From: Pisaster brevispinus
Taxonomy: Eukaryota > Echinodermata > Asteroidea > Forcipulatida > Asteriidae
DNA: 64,000 nt
Assembly (NCBI GenBank): GCA_023634235.1
Contig: JAMKCF010000070.1
Coordinates: forward strand, 374,501-438,500
Direction: 5' to 3'
Shown: one piece after another, positions 33,931 through 42,792 of the stretch
Position numbering within the stretch: the first letter of the stretch is position 1
Layout: each line of letters begins with the position of its first letter
The notes under the pieces: generated by a model
Told to the model about the DNA's origin: nothing
Databases searched by the model: none
Seen by the model: only the letters and a program-made list of their open reading frames with translations
Program-made: the position numbers and the translations under genes

Positions 33931-34730
33931 CTAGCCATAGAGCTAGAGAGCTCAATTGGTAGAGCACCGGCAGGTTAAACTGAAGGTCTAGCCATAGGGC
34001 CAGATAGCTCAGTTGGTAGGGCACCGGCAGGTTAAACTGAAGGTCTAGCCATAGAGCTAGACAGCTCAGTTGGTAGAGCATCGGCAGGTTAAACTGAAGG
34101 TCTAGCCATAGAGCTAGAGAGCTCAATTGGTAGAGCATCGGCAGGTTAAACTGAAGGTCTAGCCACAGGGCCAGATAGCTCATTTGTAAGGCACCGGCAG
34201 GTTAAACTGAAGGTCTAGCCATAGAGCTAGACAGCTCAGTTGGTAGAGCATCGGCAGGTTAAACTGAAGGTCTAGCCATAGAGCTAGACAGCTCAGTTGG
34301 TAGAGCACCGGCAGGTTAAACTGAAGGTCTAGCCACAGGGCCAGATAGCTCATTTGTAGGGCACCGGCAGGTTAAACTGAAGGTCTAGCCACAGGGCCAG
34401 ATAGCTCATTTGTAGGGCACCGGCAGGTTAAACTGAAGGTCTAGCCATAGAGCTAGACAGCTCAGTTGGTAGAGCACCGGCAGGTTAAACTGAAGGTCTA
34501 GCCACAGGGCCAGATAGCTCATTTGTAGGGCACCGGCAGGTTAAACTGAAGGTCTAGCCACAGGGCCAGATAGCTCATTTGTAGGGCACCGGCAGGTTAA
34601 ACTGAAGGTCTAGCCATAGGGCCAGATAGCTCAGTTGGTACAAACCAGCTTTTTGAACCGTAGGTCTAGCCATGGCTAGATAGCTCATTGGGTAGAGCAA
34701 TGAATCGTTAAACTTGGAGGTTTAGCCATA
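33931..34730 (+). repeat. 57-bp minisatellite built from tRNA 5' halves
   Basis: About 14 head-to-tail units of 56-57 bp. Each contains GATAGCTCAGTTGGTAGAGC-type sequence, the D-arm and A-box region of a tRNA, then an anticodon-arm-like stretch around CAGGTTAAACTG and a TCTAGCCATA linker. Two main subtypes alternate: one with AGAGCTAGACAGCTCAGTTGG and one with AGGGCCAGATAGCTCATTTG. The order A, C, C repeats at 34272-34610, showing small higher-order duplications. The last units decay into a full tRNA-like sequence at 34731-34801. The repeated A boxes contain no B box. Confidence 0.85.
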
Positions 34731-34801
34731 GGGCTAGATAGCTCAGTGGTTAGAGCACCGGCACATTTAACGAGAGGTCGTTGTTTCAAATCCTTAGTCC
34801 C
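34731..34801 (+). pseudogene. tRNA-like sequence at the end of the minisatellite
   Basis: 71 nt starting GGGCTAGATAGCTCAGTGG and ending in TTAGTCCC, with an A-box region (TAGCTCAGTGGTTAGAGC) and a B-box-like GTTTCAAATCC. The acceptor stem has mismatches and the T-arm stem pairs poorly, so it is probably a tRNA pseudogene or SINE head and not a functional tRNA. Its 5' 45-47 nt are what the adjacent 57-bp units repeat. Confidence 0.5.
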
Positions 34802-34989
34802 TTTGCTTTATTCAATCCCAAATTATGTGTAAAATGTATATAACAAATCACCAAAGAAAACCCGAAAATACGATGTGACCTCTGTTTCATTTTGCAATAA
34901 TGATATTAATGTCCCTGACTTTCAATGGACTTGTTAAACGGTTGTTAAAAAATAGAGTAATAGAGGCAGAATGTAGTTTAGCTAAATGA

Positions 34990-35113
34990 GCTAGCTTTGA
35001 ACAAGGCCTTTGCAGACTGAAGAACAATAAACGCCGTGACCAGGACTTGAAATACTGACATCAGATCACTGACATCATGAGAACTTGAGTCTAGTGCATC
35101 AGACCACTTGGTC
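34990..35113 (-). mobile_element. tRNA-Leu(CAA)-derived SINE remnant (minus strand)
   Basis: On the minus strand it reads TGACCAAGTGGTCTGATGCA then TAGACTCAAGTTCTCATG, closely following the D arm and anticodon arm of tRNA-Leu with anticodon CAA. An expanded variable region with a TGATGTCAGTGATCTGATGT duplication follows, then a TTTCAAGTCC B-box-like end and GGTCACGGCG. The tail is eroded, so boundaries are approximate. Confidence 0.5.
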
Positions 35114-35174
35114 AATCAGCACTTATTCTTCAAAGACCAGAGATTTACCAGCCCTCTAAGAATTGACCTCTTAC

Positions 35175-35258
35175 CTGTTTCTCACCTATTAATGTTACTT
35201 CTTGCATCATGGTATCATGTCAGCCTATCTCAGCTAGATCTTCTTCCATTATCTCCAT
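35175..35258 (-). pseudogene. Exon-like segment with an in-frame TGA
   Basis: The acceptor TTATTTCCTCAACAG and donor CAG|GTAAGA are both near consensus. The 84-nt segment between them is phase 0-0, compatible with the exons at 36085-36131 and 32534-32647. It reads MEIMEEDLAEIG, a TGA stop, then HDTMMQEVTLIGEKQ. The other two frames also contain stops. It may be an exon killed by one substitution, a skipped or poison exon, or chance. The gene model works with or without it, because both neighbours join in phase. Confidence 0.33.
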
Positions 35259-35599
35259 CTGTTGAGGAAATAACTCAAACTATGTTTGGTCTCATACTTT
35301 ATTAATTTACTGAATAAAAGTGTGGTTGAACTCTAAAAGTTTATAGCTAGCCCTGGGAAAACTCCCTGCTTGGGGTAGCTTCAAGTAAGAACACTGGGAT
35401 TCGTAAACTGAATATTCAAGCATGGAATGTAGATGGGATGCCATTGGGATTACAAATTCAACTAAATTTCATTGGGGTTAAGTCCAGGGAATAGACCCTG
35501 AATTGACTCAGATGTCACAGGAGCCGGGTCTGGTCTCCCTATTCTTTCCCTTTTTAAAGTCTTTAACTTATCTCAAGTGATGCCCAGTGCACATTTTCA

Positions 35600-35740
35600 G
35601 ATAGTTTTTCAATCCAGTGGTTTGTCTGTATAACCAGACATGTAGTAAGGCCTTACAACTATTCTTATATGATTTGTTAATCCAGTGGTTTGTCTGTAGA
35701 CATGTGGTAAAGTCTTATAACTATTCTCTGACATTAACAG
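35600..35740. repeat. ~70-bp tandem duplication
   Basis: Two adjacent units share AATCCAGTGGTTTGTCTGTA and an ACATGTRGTAARGYCTTA block, with a small indel in the second. Local only. Confidence 0.7.
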
Positions 35741-36084
35741 ACTGTCTATGTCCCCAGCTCCATGTTACAGGCAAAGGCCAATGACACTCATTCATTTGTA
35801 AAAAGTTCTTCTAGGCAACTCAGATTTATGTTTAACAAACTCTGCCTAGGTCTCCATAAAGATAACAGCACTGAAGATCTACTCAGTGTTGGATGAGGAA
35901 TGAAAACCCTCAAGCCTATGTCATATGGGAGTGGCTGAAAACACTATCCACACATGAAGCACTGGTCTGAGGTGTGATTCAAACCAGGGTCCATGGATGT
36001 GATTGATAGGACAAGTCACAACTAGACTAGCCTGATTCCCAACTACCTATTGCTTATGGAATCACTCTCTCTGTCTGTTTTTAC

Positions 36085-36131
36085 CATGTTGGGAGTACAG
36101 TCCTTGCTCTGCAGTTCCTTTTCATCCAGCT
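36085..36131 (-). CDS. Candidate internal exon (47 nt)
   Basis: The acceptor GTGGTTTAACAG lies before 36131 and the donor ATG|GTAAAA at 36085. Two leading bases are followed by 15 open codons (LDEKELQSKDCTPNM), ending in phase 0, which fits the next exon candidate downstream. The segment is short, so chance cannot be excluded. No upstream partner ending in phase 1 was found between here and 40 kb. Confidence 0.33.
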
Positions 36132-36589
36132 CTGTTAAACCACAAGCACCTTATCCAACTCCTCATTCCAATGCTAGCTTTAAAAAGACTGACAGTGGAG
36201 ATAGTCTTCTTTCTACAGAATGGTACCAAAGAGGTGCTAGATGAGCGTCCTATGATTGGATAAAAGGTGCAACATTGATAATAAGGTGTTACATAAATGG
36301 GTCTCATAGTTCAAAACATAGCTCTGCTTATCCTGTTGAAACACAAACAATGAGCATTTTGATTAACTGCTACGGGTGTGATAAAGCACTTCATAAGAAC
36401 CCATCATTATAAATGTCACTGTTTGGAATTTTTCTGCAAAAGAGCCTGTACAACTGGACCAGTATTTTGTTATTTAGGCGATTGGATCATAATTTCAACA
36501 TCCCCAACAGCAGTTAAGCAATTTATTGAAATAGTGGAAAACTTTGGAAAGTTGAGTAATTGTAAATGAGCAATAAAAAAGAGTATAAT

Positions 36590-36768
36590 AAACTCAATAA
36601 TGGTCACTCAGACTTGTCTACAGGCATTTAAAAAATCAAATGATGTACTCATTTTGAAGTGAAATAACGCTACCCAGTAATTGTGCCCCATAATAGTAAC
36701 TCAGACTTGTCTACAGGCATTTCAAAACCAAATTAGGTACTCATGTTGAATTGGAAAAGTACCAACCA
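36590..36768. repeat. ~94-bp degenerate tandem repeat
   Basis: Two units share ACTCAGACTTGTCTACAGGC plus an ATTTxxAAAxCAAAT block. A third diverged unit begins after the fold-back element (about 37046-37100, with CAGTCAGATTTGTCTCCAG). The fold-back therefore split a three-unit array. Confidence 0.65.
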
Positions 36769-37045
36769 GGGCCCATAATCATAGAGCTGCTTTAACGGCC
36801 GATTTTGTGCTTACTGTTTGATTTCCATTTCATAGCACTGCTAACCATAAGCGCATGAAAAGGCATGCTAACCTTCCGGTACTTACTGTATGAAAATGAA
36901 TGACGTAACAATGCAAATTCATGGTGAATGCGCAAGATGGCTGCCTAAATTTCTTGCTAACCTGTGAAATACACTTACGCAATTTTTTTGCTAAAGCAAG
37001 CACAAAAATTTGCTTACCATTAAGCAGCACTAAGAAATTGGGCCC
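36769..37045. mobile_element. GGGCCC-ended fold-back element (277 bp)
   Basis: It begins GGGCCCATAATCATAGAGCT and ends TAAGAAATTGGGCCC; the ends pair over about 30 bases with mismatches. The interior has further smaller inverted pieces related to GCTGCTTA and AAGCAGC. It interrupts a tandem repeat. No ORF is credible inside. Confidence 0.6.
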
Positions 37046-40000
37046 TGTAATGGTGCCCTATTTTAGTCAGTCAGATTTGTCTCCAGCCATAAGCATCATA
37101 GATCAGCTTCAGAACCCTTGTCCCACACTGCATTATTCACAGGCAACTTGGAAACAACCCACAGCACAGTGTGCAAAACAAACCCTTCAGTATCAAAGCA
37201 GATATTTGTGTCTAATAGTCTGGAAAAACAAAATGTCTGACAGAAATGTGAATGTGACATGATCCCAGAGCTTCACAAGACTCTGTCTCTGGAATACCTT
37301 AGTTTCCTTAGGATGCACAAATCTCAGTCTCACTCCATGTTTTACATCTGAAGCTGTTACTGCTTCTTTACTTTCAAATAATCAGCTGACTGCAGCATGA
37401 TGGTCATAGCCTCACTCTCAGCAACTAAACAATAAGAACAATATGGGAATTATTATAGTCTGTGTAAGTCTCATCCATAGTCCAACACTGTGGAGAATTC
37501 TTTTGTTTTTTCCTTTGTCCCTGTATTTCACATCCTCTTATAGACTTTATACACAAAATTCCTCGTGGAAAATCCCTCTCTTTAGAACTCCTTTGTGGAG
37601 ACCTTTTTGTTTACAGTCTCCATAAGGCAGCCAATATTCAAACACTGGGACCGGTACCAAAGTGTGATTTTGTTTTCTTCATACACGAGAGAACCAAAGG
37701 ATCCCCAAACTGTTCAGATACATGCCAGACTTGTACAGTCTATTCATTCTTCACACACCATGTATTTCTGTAGCATCATTGCTTTACTCCAACAGATAAA
37801 TAACTATTGCTGTTTTCTAGCAAACCTTTGTCCCTTGAAAATGTAGAAATGATAAAACAGCACCAAATATTTACCCTGAAAGAATGGACAGTTTGCCATT
37901 GTTGATTGTGTTAAACTTTAAACCAATCTGTTATTTTACATTATGCTTTATTACACCTCAAATATGGCATAAATCAACCAATCTTGAGAGACTAGATAAC
38001 ACCCAGACTTTTTGTTCTGTAACCCTTGTTCATTATAACCAAAGCAAACAATTAATTGAGAGATTTCATAAGTGCATCCTTACAGATACAGGTACGATAC
38101 CCGCATCTGTTCACGTTGGATGCACATCAGACTTTGTTTTCCAATCACAGAGTTATATGTCAGGCCTAGGTAAAACTATACACACACGTTGGCATAGGTT
38201 TTGCAAGCAAAACAAATCAAAAAAACATTTGTCGATGTTCTTCTTGCATAGGAAAGTTTGATTGAATAGTAGTAACTGTACGTTTTCCAACCATCGTGTG
38301 AAACGTGTGTAAAGAAAGTTTCCAGCAAGTACACATTACTATCTACAATGTATGTCATGAATGACACCTTTAAAAGCAATACAGGGAAAATGTTTTCTTA
38401 TTTAGGGCAAAAAACAACCAAAACCAGCAAAACGGTATCCGTTTTTAACGCTTGTGTATGAGCTCCCGTATCCATAGTCAGCGTGCATGGAAAACACGGA
38501 AGCCACGGTTAGGCATCATGTGAACACACAAAGTGTTGATGTATCCGTAGCCTTACAAAACCTCAACCTGTTATTGATATGTCAGTGAGTCCCAGTACTA
38601 TGCGTGGGTCTGACACCAAGACTTTGAGGTCAATGTCATTCCAGTATGTCATTCATTCGATGCAGTAATCCTAAGTCAAAGCGTCCATAGCGTATCCATA
38701 GAAACAGGGAACATTTTTTCTACATTTGACTTTTGACATGGCTGCAATCGCTGTAGATTTGATGCTTTTTTGCCATCATTCACCACATCACCACACACAG
38801 GAATCCACGCACAGACCTAAACAGAAAACCACATGTTTATGCAGAGCATCCACAGGGTCCAAGGTCCATCTATCAGCACACTGTGATTGGCTGTACATAA
38901 TATCCATATTCATGAAGAAAGCTTGGCTAGACTTCAACTCGGTACAGCCAAGTAAAAAATAGTTACACAGTGTACTGTGGGTTGTGGATTTCTGTACTAC
39001 ATACAGCCTTGTATCAAGGCTGATAAAACATTGAGAACGAGAGGGTATACAATCAGTAAATATTAAGCTTCCTGATGGACCTCAAAACAATTGAAAAAGA
39101 AAGTTACTTTTTCAAGGTAATTTTAAAGAATTTGCGCACTGCTCTTGCGGTTTGCACACAGTGTGGTTTCTCATTGAAACAAATTGCATTCCCTATAAAG
39201 TTTTCACTTTGCACTCCCACTTTTCGAATCCTAGCTTAAACACCGGGAGTCAATGATTCCTTGTGTTATACAGTGAAGTGCATATTTTAGGTGATGCAGC
39301 ATTTACATACAATTTGACTTCCTAAATGTTGAGTGTAGCAGACAATAACCGAGTGTAACGTTGATGAAAAAGGTCAATACAGGGCAAAATGTGTGAATAA
39401 AATTAAAAATAATACACAAATTATACTGATAAGTTTTAAATGCAAAAATGTATAGTAAACAAGTTGATGAGTTTCTTATTTAAAAAAGATCTTACAATAA
39501 GGAAATGCGTAATAAATTGTTACTTTTATTTAGTTTGTTCATCTCTATCTTCAAGTCATTTTTTTGTAAAGTCAAAAAAAATTGTGTTAAAACAATTAAT
39601 GTTTTGTGTTTCGGTGCTTTTTTTGAGGGGGTGAGACAGACATAATCTTTTTTAGCTTGTAATGAGCAAACTATAAAACCGTAGTGTGAAAATTAAATCC
39701 AATGTGTTGGTCAAATAATTGTTTGTCTTTATTCTCAGCTTGAAGGTTAGTGTGAGATTCCAGCCTGCCATGACTTATACAGCCATGGCTGATTGGCTGA
39801 GTCACAGTAACCAAAGAGGGCTTTCCTTCAATTGTCTCAAATAAGAACAGGTAAATCCCAGTGCAAAATATGAGCATTTATTGTCTTTACTTCCATGTTC
39901 TCAACAACATCAAGTTTGATGAAGGTGTTCTGAAAAAGTATACCATGGGTGGAGTAGGAACACATTTTGGAAAACCTGATCCAAACCGGTTATTGGGAAG

Positions 40001-40205
40001 CAACTTATAAGGATAACATGTTTCTTTGTACTTGAGAAGTGCCTTATTAATGTACTTTGTCTGACACTTCTTGTTTACCATTCAGTCAGGTACCTGATCA
40101 AAACATGTTCATGACTTTATTACCTTTGAAAAGTGCCTCTAGTCAAAGCATAGAATGATGTCAACCTTTCATAGATGTGAGCAATTTTAAAAGCAAAAGC
40201 AATTC
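37046..40205. other. Low-copy DNA, nothing firmly supported
   Basis: AT-rich sequence with short ORFs on both strands but no recognisable domain. A 55-nt minus-strand segment at 39781-39835 (TIEGKPSLVTVTQPISHG) has splice-like edges, but joining it to the next candidate exon would create a stop codon, so it is not counted. Confidence 0.4.
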
Positions 40206-40450
40206 TAAAATAGAAACAGTTTTAGTGACATACAAGGAGATCTGTAAATCTGTAATAAGAGATGTTAACAAAAAATAAATGTCCACAGCACATCCAGACT
40301 ATTCCTTACCTCTCATTGTGAGCTTCCTGTTTCTTGTCCATCTCCAATTCTCTTTGTAGTGTCTTTGGACCTTCACTGGTAGAGTCTTCAACATCTGCCC
40401 TGGGAGTCTGAGACCGACTGGGAGATTGTATAAATGCAATAATAGATGAT
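40206..40450. repeat. Copy of a duplicated gene segment (partner 21490-21780)
   Basis: Roughly 245 bp is alignable by eye to 21490-21780, with shared intron, donor and coding-like sequence. This copy lacks 52 bp present at 21.7 kb, including the GTGAGA donor of the exon there. Homology stops about 22 bp into that exon. Confidence 0.75.
40310..40417 (-). CDS. Candidate exon, open copy of the duplicated segment
   Basis: A 108-nt minus-strand segment lies between the AG in ATACAATCTCCCAG and the donor GAG AG|GTAAGG. It is open throughout and charged (EDSTSEGPKTLQREL, then MDKKQEAHNER), phase 2-2. Its decayed relative is at 21586-21706. The acceptor has only a short pyrimidine tract, and the original exon start seen at 21.7 kb was deleted here. 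It could be a live exon using a cryptic acceptor, or a relic that has stayed open. The phase would fit the 117-nt exon-like segments of the array upstream on the same strand, but not the 36.1 kb candidate directly. Confidence 0.4.
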
Positions 40451-42513
40451 AGATAGAGAAAAAAAGGTGTATTTTTCATTGTAAACCCTTATAAAAAGAA
40501 AAACAGAAGCTTCATATTTTGCGAAATATGCCATTGCCATTGGCGCATACTACTGATGAAGCACGCCCTCTTCAATATGCCGATGGAAGTTGCTGCTGTA
40601 AATTGCCTCTACTGCAAGTACCCTTTGACCTTATAACACAGACATGCTTTTTACAATAAATTGAAATAAGTCACATTCTCTATATGAGATTTGATATAGG
40701 TGGAATATGCTGTACCATCGGTAGACCTTATCAAATTTGCATCGGAAAATAGGTACTTTTCTTCTCTTTTTTATAAAATAAAATATGAGTTTACATAGTG
40801 AAGGAATTTGAGACACCTTCTGACACTACCATAAATGGACAACTTGGACAATTTTAGTCAAGAATGACATGTTCAGTGCTTTTTTAAAGCTAGCGAGAAA
40901 TGGCGACACGCAGGAGTTCCCAGTCCTAGTATTAATACAAGTCAAGCAGAATGTCACCCAAAATGAAGCCCTGACCATTTCAGTTTGCACAAAGTGCAAA
41001 CAATACAAAGTTGCATTATTTTGCAACCAGTATCACAATAGTGCAACTTCGGCATGAAAGTAGAAAAAAAAATGTATGTTGAAAATAAGGTATACTATTG
41101 TTAATGCTGATGACCTTATGGTCTGTGGTTACCATGAAACATTTTTATTCTTGTTTTATGAAAGTTGGGTTGTTAGGGATGGGCGGGTGTGGGAGGGGTT
41201 GTCACCTGGGGGCGGAGCTAATACTCCAATCTGAAAAATAACCATCGATTAACCTCGGCCTTTCTAAAGGTTGGGTTTTTTTTGCCACATATTTTGTATT
41301 ACTTTTTTAAATATTTATGTTCAGTTTTTGTTAATGAGTGGACTGTAAGTCAAATGATGCATTTATAAACCTAACTTTTAAAAAGTATATATTTTTTTTA
41401 TGTTTGTACTTTTTAAACTAAAAAATAATTAAATATAGTCAATATGTAGAATTTATTTTCCTTAACTCAGAATGTTTATTTCTTAAAACGCACAGATTTT
41501 TCTTTGATTTGCACCATTCTAACAAAGCCTGTTTCAATTCCCTCTTTGTGTTTGAATGCAAGAGTTGCAGTGTTTTGCAACTCGGAGGTAGTGCAATTTG
41601 TCAACGTTGGATTACTTGCAGGACTGAGTGTTGCATCAACAACATGAAGAGAAACATTTACAGGCAGTCAGGAACAAATAGGTTATCCTTTCATATTTAA
41701 AATGGCATTACTCCATTATATTTTTAAGCTATGACGCTGTGATATAAAATAAGCACCAATGAGAACCTGTCTTAAAACAAGCTTTCCATTGATTTTGTAA
41801 TTTAGGTTTGATAAAAAAAAAAGCAAATACCGCCTATCTCTGGCATGGGTCTATTCGATGGGTAAGTCTCATGATCGAGAACGTGGCGGATTGAACATTT
41901 GACAGGGCAAAAGAATAGGATTACAAATGGTGCAGGGGCCAAGGATACGATGTGGATTAGACCTAAAGGGCAAACATTCAACCAGCAGGCCAGGGCCATG
42001 GATGGACGGTGGGTGCACAGCAGAGAGGTCGAGAAATAATGTGCCCAGAAATCCAACATAAGCTAAGTGGCAAGGTGAGGCAACGAACAGAATTTGGCGT
42101 ACCAAAAAAAAATGTACATACCATGTAAACACATATAAAGTGTTGCTGTTGTCGCCGTAAGTGTCAATCTCTGTCGCCGTGTGTACATCGTAACTTATGT
42201 AACGGTAAACATTCATGACATTATGAGCGGGGTTTCAGATTCGATAGTTGGTTGGTCCCAAGTCTAGCCCGAAGAGGGCGGCAGAGTAAATTTTAAGGGC
42301 ACACCACACCAAATAAGCCAAAATCCATGCGCCAAGCTAATTATCATAATTTGTATACCCACAGAATCTTTTTAATTAGTAGCTTCTTGGGGTCGTGCAG
42401 TTAATAGAATGTGTAAGGGCAAGAATCTATCACAACCTGTGGGTTGTGTGTTTCATCTTTATGGGGATTTTGATAAATTGAGGCTTAAAAAGGTCCTATT
42501 TTGCCTTACAAAA
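40451..42513. other. AT-rich unique DNA before the 471-bp array
   Basis: No convincing gene. A plus-strand segment at about 41806-41860 has an AG and a GTAAGT donor around FDKKKSKYRLSLAWVYSM, and an open stretch follows near 41911-42066, but the minus strand is equally open there. The last 200 bp before the array are AT-rich, and the array starts abruptly. Confidence 0.4.
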
Positions 42514-42675
42514 AAGTTAGCCCACGCGCCGGGGCCGAGCAACAACAAAGGCAAGACATGTCCATCCGAAGAATGATTTGAAACAACACCCGAGCTAAGT
42601 TTGAGAATAACTCATGAACTAGAAATGCTAGAGAGACGAAATTTGTACCTGAGTGTGCCTTGAATTCCACTTCAC

Positions 42676-42792
42676 CCGAACATCAGACTTTTTGGGCCGA
42701 TGTGCACCATCTTCGTGCCGGAAATGGCCTGCAGGCTGGGACACTCAGAAAGCCACTCAAAAGCATCTTCAGTGGGATTTTTGTACACAGAG
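42676..42792 (-). CDS. Exon-like 117-nt segment, first of 46 copies in the array
   Basis: On the minus strand a pyrimidine tract (TTTTATTTCGTTTCTTCTTC, then TCTGTGTGCAG) precedes a 117-nt open segment that ends at FG|GTGAAG. One leading base, 38 codons and two trailing bases make it phase 2-2, so adjacent copies would join in frame (GG|C, glycine). It reads SVYKNPTEDAFEWLSECPSL then QAISGTKMVHIGPKSLMF. The composition is protein-like and contains Trp, Cys and Met. Copies recur every 471 bases up to 63871-63987. Only two variants were seen inside it: Lys to Asn in the copy at 55393-55509, and one silent change in the last copy. If spliced serially, the introns would be 354 bp and the protein at least 46 x 39 residues. 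I do not recognise the domain. It could also be a captured exon riding in a satellite. Confidence 0.42.

Noticed and set aside
33931..34730. CRISPR-like regular repeats
   Set aside because: Units are contiguous with no unique spacers, in animal DNA. They are a minisatellite of tRNA-like halves.
34731..34801. Functional tRNA gene
   Set aside because: Acceptor-stem mismatches and an unpaired T arm; it is better read as a pseudogene or SINE head.
39781..39835. 55-nt minus-strand exon (TIEGKPSLVTVTQPISHG)
   Set aside because: Joining to the 36.1 kb candidate makes a TAG codon. No other partner was found.
41806..42066. Plus-strand exons before the 471-bp array
   Set aside because: There is an AG and a GTAAGT donor, but the opposite strand is equally open over the second part and no homology was recognised.
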